Shown here piece by piece: positions 17,284-25,605 of a stretch of 64,000 nucleotides of DNA (positions within the stretch are counted from its first letter, which is position 1; each line of letters begins with the position of its first letter). The DNA comes from Alcanivorax sp. GTDB lineage: Bacteria > Pseudomonadota > Gammaproteobacteria > Pseudomonadales > Alcanivoracaceae. The notes under the pieces were generated by a model, which ran no database searches, had not been told where the DNA came from, and saw only the letters and a list, made by a program, of their open reading frames with translations. Where the stretch lies: assembly GCF_002726155.1 (NCBI RefSeq), contig NZ_PBSH01000030.1, positions 62,001 to 126,000 of the forward strand, given 5' to 3'. Position numbers and translations under genes: made by a program.

Positions 17284-19316
17284 TACTGGGCTGCCTGCTA
17301 CTGCCGCATCCGGCAGTGGCGGCGTTGTGCGCCGAACCGGGTCGTGACGGTGCCATGTTGTCTGGCAGCACCCTCAATGGTTATTTTTCCGGCCCGGACA
17401 ACCTGGCGTTGCCCCCGGGCACCCGTACTCTGACGTTGTCCCATTCCCGTGGCCGGACTGTTCTGCAGCCCGGCGATCTTGCCCTGTTAATGCAGGTTCA
17501 GGGCGCCCCCATCAACACATCAAACTCCCCGGTCTACGGTCAGGTGCGTAGTGATACGCCTGCAGTCTGGGCGCAGGAGTGGGTGCGCATTGAGCGGGTG
17601 GATGCCGATCAGGTGCGCATTCTGGGTGCGGGTCCGGGGGCTGGGCTGCTCCATCATTATGAAAATGCCCCAGCTAACGAGGAACAGGGCCGTCGGCGCT
17701 GGCAGCTGGTGCGGGTGCCACAATTCGACAGCCTGAGCCTGGAGCAGGATGTGGCGGCGTTGCCCTGGAATGGCACCACCGGCGGGGTGCTGGCGATGGA
17801 TGTGCGCCGCCAACTGGACCTTAACGGCCACACCCTGTCGGTGCGCGGAGCGGGTTTCCGCGGTGCGCCGGCAGTGTCCTTGCAGGGGGCGCTGGGGCGG
17901 CCGGATGACTGGCGCTACAGCACGCCCAGCGTGGACGATCAGGCGGTGGGCTATGGCCACCATGGCAGCAAGGGGGAGGGCCTGGCAGGTACCCCTTTAC
18001 TGCTATTGCCCGCTGCGACAATGGGCTACCCCCAGGGTGATATGGCCAGGGGCGCGCCCGCCAATGCCGGTGGCGGGGGCAATGGACTGGACCTGGCGCA
18101 CCGGCAATTGGGTAATGGCGGTGGTGGCGGTAATGGTGGCGCCGGTGAACAGGGTGCGCCGGAGCCGGGTGGCGGAGAGGGCGGCCACAGGGTGGCGGCA
18201 GGCTGGATACTGGGCGGCGGCGGTGGGGCGGCCGCCCGGCGCAGCGGCGAGGGAGGAAACGGGGGAGCGGGTGGCGGCCTGCTGGTGATTCGGACGGCGC
18301 GGCTGGTGGGCGATGGCCTGCTGGATCTGCGTGGTTTGCCGGGGCGCACGATCACAGGCACAGGCCGGGAGGAGGCCATTGGCGGCGGTGGTGGTGCTGG
18401 CGGGACCCTCTGGCTGGATACGCCTGCTGCAACGACGGTATCGGCAAGCATTGAACAAACCGGTGGCGCGGGTGGTGGTGCCGGTGGCGCTGGCGGGTCA
18501 GGTCAGCCGCTGGCCGCCCGGGATGGCATCATGTCGGCTCTGCACCCGTTACCGGTTTCGGGAGTAGCGGCGGGCTATCGCTGTCGACCGGCGGGCCACT
18601 GGATTACCGGGCAGTTGTTTGAGGACAACGGCGCCGGCGAGCCGGCCCTGGCGTTTAACGGCCAGCCGGATCCGGGGGAGCGCCGTTTGACGGGGTGGGC
18701 TGTGAGCCTGGTCGGTGCGGGCAACGACCCCGACAGGATCAGCACAGTGGAAGGTGGGCATTTCCAGTTCCGGCTTTCTGAAGCTCGCAGCCAGGGGCAA
18801 CCACTGGTCCTGACCCTGGCTCTGCCTGAACATTGGCATGCCCCGCAATTGCCGCGCCTCAACGATCAGGCGGGCGAGCATGTCGGCGGGGCGCTGCGTT
18901 GGGGGTTGCGTGCGTTGCCGGATCAACATTCCGGGCCGTTGTCATTGGGGCTGGTGTCCGAGCCACTTTGGCGGGGGCCTGACAATCAGCATCTGGAATC
19001 GGGCAGCACTGCGGTGCTGCGGTTTGAATACCGTGCCAGCCTCAGTGGGCAGGTGCAGTTCGCCAGCGCCCATCCGGCGGTGCGCAGTTTGCTGATGGAC
19101 CGCCACTGTTCTGGCAACAGCGAACAATGGCAGAGCGGCAAAAGCCCTGCCTGGCCGGTTACGGCGGGTGAGCGGGTCTGTGTGCGCGTACCGATTCTGT
19201 TTCAGGGAGAAGGCACGGCCATTTCCGTGACCGCAACCACTGTCGCTGCCGGTGCTCCTGACGGATTCTCGCTGCCTCCCCAGGCCGTCACGGTAAAAAT
19301 CCTTCCTGCCCCTTGA
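17232..19316 (+). CDS. Large glycine-rich exported protein
   Basis: 694 aa. A signal peptide is evident (hydrophobic SAALILGCLLLP then AVA-A, cleaved near residue 29). Residues about 230-440 are extremely glycine-rich with short GGGGNGG-type runs, flanked by beta-strand-like segments. From about residue 455 a motif like SdrD B-repeats (GQLFEDNGAGEP ... GWAVSLVGAG) suggests an extracellular Ig-like domain. The start at 17232 overlaps the oxygenase gene by 52 nt; a slightly later TTG start is possible. It is probably a secreted or cell-surface protein; no enzyme motif was found. Confidence 0.7.
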   Translation: MVPLQQHYRRLARSAALILGCLLLPHPAVAALCAEPGRDGAMLSGSTLNGYFSGPDNLALPPGTRTLTLSHSRGRTVLQPGDLALLMQVQGAPINTSNSPVYGQVRSDTPAVWAQEWVRIERVDADQVRILGAGPGAGLLHHYENAPANEEQGRRRWQLVRVPQFDSLSLEQDVAALPWNGTTGGVLAMDVRRQLDLNGHTLSVRGAGFRGAPAVSLQGALGRPDDWRYSTPSVDDQAVGYGHHGSKGEGLAGTPLLLLPAATMGYPQGDMARGAPANAGGGGNGLDLAHRQLGNGGGGGNGGAGEQGAPEPGGGEGGHRVAAGWILGGGGGAAARRSGEGGNGGAGGGLLVIRTARLVGDGLLDLRGLPGRTITGTGREEAIGGGGGAGGTLWLDTPAATTVSASIEQTGGAGGGAGGAGGSGQPLAARDGIMSALHPLPVSGVAAGYRCRPAGHWITGQLFEDNGAGEPALAFNGQPDPGERRLTGWAVSLVGAGNDPDRISTVEGGHFQFRLSEARSQGQPLVLTLALPEHWHAPQLPRLNDQAGEHVGGALRWGLRALPDQHSGPLSLGLVSEPLWRGPDNQHLESGSTAVLRFEYRASLSGQVQFASAHPAVRSLLMDRHCSGNSEQWQSGKSPAWPVTAGERVCVRVPILFQGEGTAISVTATTVAAGAPDGFSLPPQAVTVKILPAP

Positions 19317-19482
19317 AAGTGATTTGCAGGCCCCCATTTTCTTATCCAGTGACAACTGGCCGGTTGGAGCAATGCAGACAGTCTTGATGACTGCCGGCGG
19401 CTCCGTGTCACATCAACCATTTTTAAACCGTTTTCCAGCGGACGCCTGCGGGGTCTGCTGGTGAGATTGGAATGAGGATAGT

Positions 19483-19935
19483 GTGATGAATACCGGATTT
19501 TCCCTTGCCCCGTTGTTTCGCCATTCTGTGGGCTTCGACCGTTTCGATGAGCTGCTGGACGCGGCGCTGCGTGCTGACCAGTCCAATGGCTACCCCCCTT
19601 ACGACATCATCCGCGAAAGTGATGGCCGCTATCGTATCGTCATGGCCATGGCCGGCTTTGCGCGCAGCGACCTGGATATCACTGTGCAGGAAAATGAACT
19701 GCGCATTCGCGGTAACCTGAAAACGGAACAGGACAGTGAGCGAACCTGGTTGCACCGCGGCATTGCCCGCCGTGCCTTTGAGCGCACGTTCAAGCTGGCC
19801 GACCACGTGGAAGTGGAAGCGGCCGGGCTGGAGGATGGGCTGCTTACCGTGACCTTGACCCGCGTGGTGCCGGAAGAGAAAAAGCCCCGTGTGATCCCGG
19901 TTGACGGCGCTTCGGCACCTACAAAAAGTAATTAA
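19483..19935 (+). CDS. Small heat-shock protein (IbpA-type Hsp20)
   Basis: 150 aa with an alpha-crystallin domain at about residues 35-130. The IbpA-type N-terminus (FSLAPLFRHSVGFDRFDELLDAAL) and the strand with GLEDGLLTVTLTR near the C-terminus are diagnostic. It is a holdase chaperone that keeps misfolded proteins soluble for DnaK/ClpB. The C-terminal IxI/V-type tail is seen as PRVIPVDG. It is monocistronic with a strong terminator after it. A heat-shock promoter is expected but not clearly recognisable. Confidence 0.93.
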   Translation: MMNTGFSLAPLFRHSVGFDRFDELLDAALRADQSNGYPPYDIIRESDGRYRIVMAMAGFARSDLDITVQENELRIRGNLKTEQDSERTWLHRGIARRAFERTFKLADHVEVEAAGLEDGLLTVTLTRVVPEEKKPRVIPVDGASAPTKSN

Positions 19936-19972
19936 TCGCTCACAGTTTGTGACGCGGTTTTTGTGACACAGT

Positions 19973-19997
19973 AAAGGGGCCGTTATGGCCCCTTTTT
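19973..19997 (+). terminator. Terminator after the Hsp20 gene
   Basis: AAAGGGGCC (19973-19981) pairs with GGCCCCTTT, with a 5-nt loop, and the 3' arm runs into a T-tract to 19997. Confidence 0.9.
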
Positions 19998-20216
19998 GTT
20001 AGTTTCGGGAGTAGATAAAGGCAAAGGCTGCGCCAATAACCGGATGGAACAACCGGTTGGTGTGGTTATCGCAAAAGGATCTGATCACGACAGTGAGCAG
20101 CATTCGGAAACACTGTCGGTCAGGAAGACTGGCGCACAATTCAGATTGCGTATTTCACACGACGCGCACAAAGCGGTGGATTGTTCGCCATTTGTTTGCC
20201 ACAGGGAGAGGCAGCA

Positions 20217-20735
20217 ATGAAACGACTCTACTATTTCACGAAATCCCTCGCGTCCGTTCAGGGCATTACCGGTGAACTGCGTCAGGCAGGGATCGGTGAA
20301 AATCGTCTCCATGTCATGGGCACCGACACCATGGCTATCGCCCAGGCTCATGTGCACGGCACGACCACCTGGGAAGAAACCGACATCATGCATTCCGGCT
20401 TTCTCGGTGCCATTATCGGGATGGCTGCGGGCTTGTTTGGCGGTTTCTTGCTGGCAGGCGCGGACCCCTGGGGAACCAATCTGGACAGCGGCGCCATCAT
20501 TGGCATGACCTTGTTTGGCACCTGTTTTGGCGCCTGGCTGGGCGGCTTGCGAGGCGTGTCTTCAACCAATCATCACTTGTCGCCGTATCTGGACCGTGTG
20601 GAGCAGGGCGATTACCTGATGATGGTAGATGCGGATGATGACCTGCAGGCGACCAAAGTGGAAAAAGTCATGAATGGCCACCGCCACGAAGCCGAAGAAG
20701 CGGGCCGGGAAGAGCATTTCAGTCCGTTTGATTGA
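20217..20735 (+). CDS. General-stress-type membrane protein with a glycine-zipper hairpin
   Basis: 172 aa. The N-terminal 60 residues (MKRLYYFTKSLASVQGITGELRQAGI) look like the ferredoxin-like fold of the YflT general stress family. They are followed by two glycine-rich hydrophobic segments at about 63-80 and 90-112 (GAIIGMAAGLFGGFLLAG and IGMTLFGTCFGAWLGGL). The C-terminal part is soluble, with an acidic-histidine tail. The ATG at 20217 has GGGAGAGGCAGC upstream. Position next to the Hsp20 gene fits a stress role, but function is not established. Confidence 0.65.
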   Translation: MKRLYYFTKSLASVQGITGELRQAGIGENRLHVMGTDTMAIAQAHVHGTTTWEETDIMHSGFLGAIIGMAAGLFGGFLLAGADPWGTNLDSGAIIGMTLFGTCFGAWLGGLRGVSSTNHHLSPYLDRVEQGDYLMMVDADDDLQATKVEKVMNGHRHEAEEAGREEHFSPFD

Positions 20736-20821
20736 GTGAACGCCGGAGGCCAGATGCAGGACGCCGGGCAAAGAAATCACCGCCAGGACGCTTGACGCGA
20801 CAAGTGGTCCTTACACTGATT

Positions 20822-20898
20822 GGCGTCAGGCGTCAGGCGTCAGGCGTCAGGCGTCAGGCGTCAGGCGTCAGGCGTCAGGCGTCAGGCGTCAGGCGTCA
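20822..20898. repeat. Heptanucleotide tandem array (GGCGTCA)x11
   Basis: Eleven perfect copies of GGCGTCA. The array overlaps the 3' end of the minus-strand GAPDH-like gene: its stop codon and last three or four codons are made of repeat units read as TGACGCC. Confidence 0.95.
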
Positions 20899-21913
20899 AC
20901 GTTTCCATCCAATACGCCGCCACATCCAGCATGCGGTGACTGAACCCCCATTCGTTGTCGTACCAGGCCAGCAGTTTCAGCTGTGGGCCCAGTACCCGTG
21001 TGTGATTGGTGTCCACCACGCACGAATACGGCAGGTGATTGAAGTCGCTGGAAACCAGGGCCAGATGGTTCATCGCCAATACGCCCTGTAAATCCCCATG
21101 GGCGGCATTGCTCAGGTTCTCATGGACACCTTCCACCGTGACGGGCTGTTCCAGCAGTAGCGTCATGTCCACCAGCGACACGTTCAGCGTGGGCACGCGC
21201 ACCGCCATGCCGTCCAGTCTACCGGCCAGATGCGGGAGTACTTTGCCCACCGCCCTGGCGGCGCCGGTACCGGTGGGAATCATGTTGACTGCCGCTGCAC
21301 GCGCGCGCAGCAAATCGCCGTGGGCCTTGTCCACCAGGTTCTGGTCGTTGGTGTAGCTGTGGATCGTGGTCATCAATCCCTGTTTTACCGTGAAAGCCCG
21401 GTCGAGCACATCAACCAGTGGCGCCAGGCAGTTGGTGGTGCAGGAGGCGTTGGAAACGATCTGCTGGCTATCATCAAGCATGCCGTGGTTAACGCCGTAC
21501 ACCACCATGGCATCGGCATCGTCCACCGGGTAGCTCACCAGCACGCGGCGGGCGCCAGCGTTCAGATGACCCTGAAGTTGTGCGTGCTGCTTGTAGCGAC
21601 CACTGCACTCCAGCACCAGATCCACAGCGTGTTCGCCCCAGGGCAGTTGATCCAGGTCGGTGGTGGCGTAGCAGGGGACCCGGCAGCCATCAATCTCCAT
21701 GGCGTCGCCGTCGTAATGGACGGAATAGGGCCAGCGGCCGTGGGTGGTATCAAAGGCCAGAAGGTGAGCAAGCACATTGAAATCGGCCAGGTCATTGATG
21801 GCGACCAGTTCAAAACGCTCCCGTGCCGGGTGTTCACTGAGAGCCCGAACCAGGCAGCGACCGATGCGGCCGAAACCATTGATGGCAATGCGAATGGTGG
21901 GATGGTTGTCCAT
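20882..21913 (-). CDS. Glyceraldehyde-3-phosphate or erythrose-4-phosphate dehydrogenase
   Basis: 343 aa. The NAD-binding GFGRIG is at 13-18, the acidic D41 favours NAD over NADP, catalytic C158 is in SNASCTTNC and catalytic H185 in TTIHS. Some regions resemble Epd (INDLADFNVLAHLLAFDTTHGRW, LPWGEHAVDLVLECSG, VVYGVN), while the IHSYTNDQNLVDKAHGDLLRARAAAVNMIPTGTGAA segment is GapA-like. It may therefore serve glycolysis/gluconeogenesis or pyridoxal phosphate synthesis. No pgk is next to it. The last codons T-P-D-A-stop are encoded by the heptamer array, so the C-terminus could drift with array length. Confidence 0.88.
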   Translation of the reverse strand: MDNHPTIRIAINGFGRIGRCLVRALSEHPARERFELVAINDLADFNVLAHLLAFDTTHGRWPYSVHYDGDAMEIDGCRVPCYATTDLDQLPWGEHAVDLVLECSGRYKQHAQLQGHLNAGARRVLVSYPVDDADAMVVYGVNHGMLDDSQQIVSNASCTTNCLAPLVDVLDRAFTVKQGLMTTIHSYTNDQNLVDKAHGDLLRARAAAVNMIPTGTGAARAVGKVLPHLAGRLDGMAVRVPTLNVSLVDMTLLLEQPVTVEGVHENLSNAAHGDLQGVLAMNHLALVSSDFNHLPYSCVVDTNHTRVLGPQLKLLAWYDNEWGFSHRMLDVAAYWMETLTPDA

Positions 21914-22062
21914 GGTGCCTCCCTGTCCGCGGATAGGCCGGGCAGGGCGCTTGCGCCTTGTCTGCGGCCCTGCTCTTGTTACTTCGAGTGTAGTCCTGCG
22001 GCTCGAGTGGAGCCAGCCTGTTCAAGGTTTAGCCAGCTGATTGCCGATGCCCTGCTGTTCTC

Positions 22063-22091
22063 TTGCAATAGCCGTGGGCATTCGCCACAAT
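22063..22091 (+). promoter_or_regulatory. Candidate promoter for the 4.5S RNA
   Basis: TTGCAA (22063-22068) and CACAAT (22086-22091) are separated by exactly 17 nt. Transcription would start about 45 nt before the mature RNA, leaving a leader to be removed by RNase P as in E. coli. Confidence 0.4.
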
Positions 22092-22142
22092 GCGCGCTCG
22101 TTTCGCGGCTGCCATGCCCGAAACGCGTTATGGTCGACCCGT

Positions 22143-22242
<100 letters not shown>

Positions 22243-22380
22243 CTCTAATCTCTCCGCTACACGCCGTTCGCTTTCACGTAACACGCTTCTCCCACTGTCC
22301 TCCCCCCGGGAACTTCGATAGCATAAGCGCTCTGATTCCAATCCCTTTGTATTGGTGGCCATGATTGCCGCTGGAGTGCT

Positions 22381-24303
22381 ATGAGTTATCAGGTCCTTGC
22401 CCGTAAATACCGCCCCCGTACCTTCGATGAACTGGTGGGGCAGGAGCACGTTTCACGGGCCCTGATGCACGCCCTGGATCAGGATCGCTTGCACCATGCC
22501 TACCTGTTCACGGGGACGCGCGGGGTGGGGAAAACCACCATTGCCCGTATTCTCTCTCGTTGTCTGAACTGCGAACAGGGTGTCAGCGCTCGTCCTTGCG
22601 GCGTATGCCCCACCTGTCAGGAAATTACTGACGGGCGCTTCGTGGACCTGATCGAAGTGGATGCGGCCAGCCGAACCAAGGTGGAAGACACCCGCGAGCT
22701 GCTCGATAACGTGCAGTACGCACCGACCCGGGGCCGCTACAAGGTGTACCTGATCGATGAGGTGCACATGCTCTCGGCGCATTCGTTCAATGCGTTGCTG
22801 AAAACCCTGGAAGAACCGCCTCCCCATGTGAAATTCCTGCTGGCCACCACCGATCCGCAGAAACTGCCGGTGACCGTGCTGTCCCGCTGTTTGCAGTTCA
22901 GTCTCAAGGCGTTGCCGGCCGAGCAGATTGCCGGGCACCTGAAAGCCTTGCTCGACAAGGAAATGATTCGCTACGAAGAGCCGGCACTGCTGTCGTTGGG
23001 TAAAGCGGCTCAGGGTTCCATGCGCGATGCGTTGAGCCTGACGGATCAGGCGATTGCCTTCGGCAGTGAGCAACTCAGCAGTGAGGCGGTGAACGCCATG
23101 CTGGGCACGGTGGACCGCAATCACGTACTGACGCTGCTGGTGGCGCTGGCGGAGCAGGAGCCCGGTGGTGTGTTGCAGGCGCTGGCGACGGTCAGCGAGC
23201 ATTGTCCAGGCGAGCTGGCCTTGCTGGATGAACTGATCAGCCAGCTTCACCAGCTGGCGGTGTGCCAGGCGGTGCCGGGCAGCTACGACGAGACCCAGCA
23301 ACAGCTGGCGGCCGCACTGACCGCAGAACAGATTCAACTGTATTACGATGTGGCCTTGCGTGGTCGCCGAGACCTGCAGGATGCACCGGATAGCCGTGCA
23401 GCACTGGAAATGCTGCTGTTGCGCATGGTGCTATTTACGCCTAAAGGCGTGCTGGTGCAGGGGGACAGCCCCGCCGCAAAAAAGCCTGAAGCGGCAGCGC
23501 CGTCGGCAGAGCCCGGCGGTAAGCCGGATTTGCGTGCCTTGCTGAACAGCCCGCCTGCCACTGCGACGTCGTCTGCGCCTGTTGCTACCCCGGCGGCCTC
23601 GGAGCCAGCTCCGTCCGTTGCCGTGTCTGCCCCGCAAGCCGCTCCCGTTGAGGCGGTTGCAGCCCCTGCATCTGCAGAGGATGCCCCGCCCTGGGATGAG
23701 AGCCCGGTTCCGTCTTCTCCGTCGTCAACTCAGTCATCCCGTTCGGCCTCTGCGGCTTTGGCCGAGGTGGAAGCGCGGCAAGCGGAGCCTGCTGCCGAGA
23801 GCCCGCCAGTGGCTGCTGTGCTGCCACAGAGTGAGCCTGAGCCTGCTCCGGAACCGGAACCGGAACCGGAAGAAAGTCTGGCGCCACTGGCAGAGCCGAC
23901 CACGGAAGCGGAAGTTGCCACTTGGTGGGCGGCCTTGCTGTTGCGTCTGGATGTGGATGGCACGGTGCGTAATATCGCCCGCAATGCGGTGCTTATCAGC
24001 CGAGAGGAAAGTGTCTGGACGCTGCGGATCAGCCCTGGGCATCAGGTGCTGGTTAACCGGGAGCGGCTGGAGGAACTGAGCGGTGCGCTGGGTAATTACT
24101 TCCAGCGTCGTATTCAGGTTCAAGTGGAATTTGAACAGCAGCCGGGGGCGACCCCGGAACTAATGGCCGAAGCACGCCGGAAGGAATTGCTGGCCCAGGC
24201 CAAGGCTACCCTGCACGCCGACCCGGTGGTGCAGCAGTTGGTTACAACCTTTGCGGGGCGATTGGACGAAGAAAGCGTCACTCCGAAAGAGACAGTGGAA
24301 TGA
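22381..24303 (+). CDS. dnaX: DNA polymerase III subunits tau and gamma
   Basis: The clamp-loader ATPase, 640 aa as the full-length tau form. The P-loop GTRGVGKT is at residues 45-52, zinc cysteines are at C64, C73, C76 and C79, and Walker B reads LIDEVH. Residues about 365-515 are an alanine/proline/glutamate-rich linker, and the C-terminal domain binds polymerase and helicase. A slippery A-AAA-AAG at codons 366-368 followed by a TGA in the -1 frame should also yield a short gamma form (listed separately). ybaB and recR follow, the usual dnaX-ybaB-recR cluster. Confidence 0.97.
   Translation: MSYQVLARKYRPRTFDELVGQEHVSRALMHALDQDRLHHAYLFTGTRGVGKTTIARILSRCLNCEQGVSARPCGVCPTCQEITDGRFVDLIEVDAASRTKVEDTRELLDNVQYAPTRGRYKVYLIDEVHMLSAHSFNALLKTLEEPPPHVKFLLATTDPQKLPVTVLSRCLQFSLKALPAEQIAGHLKALLDKEMIRYEEPALLSLGKAAQGSMRDALSLTDQAIAFGSEQLSSEAVNAMLGTVDRNHVLTLLVALAEQEPGGVLQALATVSEHCPGELALLDELISQLHQLAVCQAVPGSYDETQQQLAAALTAEQIQLYYDVALRGRRDLQDAPDSRAALEMLLLRMVLFTPKGVLVQGDSPAAKKPEAAAPSAEPGGKPDLRALLNSPPATATSSAPVATPAASEPAPSVAVSAPQAAPVEAVAAPASAEDAPPWDESPVPSSPSSTQSSRSASAALAEVEARQAEPAAESPPVAAVLPQSEPEPAPEPEPEPEESLAPLAEPTTEAEVATWWAALLLRLDVDGTVRNIARNAVLISREESVWTLRISPGHQVLVNRERLEELSGALGNYFQRRIQVQVEFEQQPGATPELMAEARRKELLAQAKATLHADPVVQQLVTTFAGRLDEESVTPKETVE
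23478..23489 (+). promoter_or_regulatory. dnaX programmed -1 ribosomal frameshift site
   Basis: The heptamer A AAA AAG (23478-23484) is in the correct phase: zero-frame codons are GCA-AAA-AAG. After a -1 slip the ribosome reads AAA-AAA-GCC-TGA and stops at 23487-23489, giving a gamma protein of about 369 aa. An SD-like AGGGGGA at 23459-23465 lies about 12 nt upstream, and a GC-rich segment that can fold (GCCG ... CGGC, about 23498-23519) follows. This is the same architecture as the E. coli dnaX signal. Use in vivo is inferred. Confidence 0.75.
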
Positions 24304-24308
24304 GAAAC

Positions 24309-24383
24309 GCTGCACGCGATGTGCAACACGCAACACGGTAAAACCGCTTTTGTTTTTTGGCCGTGTTGCGTGAAGCGTGCAGC
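24309..24383. repeat. Intergenic inverted repeat between dnaX and ybaB
   Basis: Two nested perfect stems: GCTGCACGC (24309-24317) with GCGTGCAGC (24375-24383), and CACGCAACACGG (24327-24338) with CCGTGTTGCGTG (24361-24372). The loop holds AAAACCGCTTTTGTTTTTT. It begins 6 nt after the dnaX stop and shares GCGTGAAGC-type sequence with repeats at 25521, 26749 and 38395. It may act as an attenuator or a REP-like element. Confidence 0.85.
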
Positions 24384-24409
24384 CTGATGCGTTATTAGTG
24401 GAGTAAACC

Positions 24410-24727
24410 ATGGATTTCGATATTAACAATCTCATGCAGCAGGCCCAGGCCATGCAGGAGAAAATGAAGAAAATGCAGGACGAGGCCGCCAACAGTGAAG
24501 TGGTGGGCGAGTCCGGTGCGGGCCTGGTGAAGGTCACCATGAACGGTCGGCACGATGTGAAAGGCGTGGATATTGATGCCAGCCTGATGAGTGAAGACAA
24601 GGAATTGCTGGAAGACCTGCTCGCCGCTGCCGTGAATGATGCGGTGCGCCGGGTGGAAAAACAGCAGCAGGACAACATGCAGAACATGGCAGGGGGCTTT
24701 CCCTTCCCGCCAGGTTTCAAGCCCTAA
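24410..24727 (+). CDS. ybaB: Nucleoid-associated protein, YbaB/EbfC family
   Basis: 105 aa, full length. The family N-terminus [23 protein letters not shown] forms the long helix of the tweezer-like dimer, and [23 protein letters not shown] is the conserved beta region. It binds DNA, with a presumed role near DNA repair or gene regulation. The ATG follows GTGGAG. It sits between dnaX and recR, as in most gammaproteobacteria, with 23 nt before recR. Confidence 0.95.
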   Translation: MDFDINNLMQQAQAMQEKMKKMQDEAANSEVVGESGAGLVKVTMNGRHDVKGVDIDASLMSEDKELLEDLLAAAVNDAVRRVEKQQQDNMQNMAGGFPFPPGFKP

Positions 24728-24750
24728 GCCATCGACGGGACGCCGAGACT

Positions 24751-25350
24751 GTGAAACACGCGCCGCTGGTGGACCAGCTGATCAATGCCTTTACTTGCCT
24801 GCCCGGAGTCGGCCCCCGTTCTGCCCAGCGCATGGCCTATGCACTGTTGGACCGCGGCCGTGAATCCGGGCGGCGGTTGGGGGATGCCCTGCATGCCGCC
24901 ATGGACGGTGTGCAGCATTGTCAACGATGCCGCAATTATGCAGAAGCGGAACTCTGCCCGGTATGCGATGACCCCCGCCGGGATGCGTCGCTGGTGTGCA
25001 TCGTTGCGACCCCTGGGGACGTGCTGGCGTTTGAGCAATCCGGCGAATACCGGGGGCAATATTTTGTGCTGATGGGAGAGTTATCGCCCCTGGATGGTGT
25101 GGGCCCCCGTGAGTTGGGACTGGATGTGCTTGAACAACGTCTCAATGAAGGACAGATCAGCGAGTTGATTCTGGCGACCGGCACCACCGTGGAAGGCGAA
25201 GCGACCGCGCACTATGTGCTGGACCTGGCCCAGGACGCGGGGGTGGGTGTCAGTCGTATTGCTCAGGGCGTCCCCATGGGGGGGGAGCTGGAATTCGTGG
25301 ATGGTGCCACCCTGGCGCAGGCGCTGAAGGGGCGTCGGCCGTTTGAATAA
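24751..25350 (+). CDS. recR: Recombination protein RecR
   Basis: 199 aa, full length. RecR acts with RecF and RecO to load RecA on gapped DNA. The helix-hairpin-helix is N-terminal ([14 protein letters not shown], 17-30), the zinc finger is C57-C60-C69-C72, and a Toprim domain follows ([28 protein letters not shown]). The GTG at 24751 gives the standard N-terminus. A short inverted repeat ACAGC-AAA-GCTGT follows the stop, without a T-tract. Confidence 0.96.
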   Translation: MKHAPLVDQLINAFTCLPGVGPRSAQRMAYALLDRGRESGRRLGDALHAAMDGVQHCQRCRNYAEAELCPVCDDPRRDASLVCIVATPGDVLAFEQSGEYRGQYFVLMGELSPLDGVGPRELGLDVLEQRLNEGQISELILATGTTVEGEATAHYVLDLAQDAGVGVSRIAQGVPMGGELEFVDGATLAQALKGRRPFE

Positions 25351-25605
25351 GTACAGCAAAGCTGTAGCGCCGCACGACACAACAACCCACTAACGACGCC
25401 GTTTCTTCAGCAGAACCCCACCCGATTCTCCGGCCAGCCCCCTGTCTTCCGGCCAGGCAGGCTGTTCCAGCTTTCTGTTGTGACGAGCCATCTTCCCGTA
25501 TTTTTCGTTTTGTGCGCGGAGCGTGAAGCCTGTTGCGAATTCATGCTATGTTAGCAACCAAGCAAGCGCTAGGTTGTGCGCAATGGATGAACGAAAGGAG
25601 GCCCT
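25351..25605. other. Intergenic region between recR and the acyl-CoA dehydrogenase
   Basis: No gene seen. It contains a fragment GCGTGAAGCCTGTTGCG (25521-25537), shared with the repeat at 38395-38431, and a dyad-symmetric site near 25555-25576 listed separately. Confidence 0.5.
25555..25576. promoter_or_regulatory. Dyad-symmetric candidate operator upstream of the acyl-CoA dehydrogenase
   Basis: Arms CAACC-n-AGC and GCT-n-GGTTG surround a 4-nt core, a 22-bp near-palindrome 30 nt before the GTG start. The size and symmetry suit a TetR-type regulator, the class that often controls acyl-CoA dehydrogenases. The regulator is not in the window. Confidence 0.4.

Noticed and set aside
19383..19408. 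Sigma-32-like promoter (CTTGAT ... CCGTGT) before the Hsp20 gene
   Set aside because: The -10 half matches the heat-shock consensus too poorly to call.
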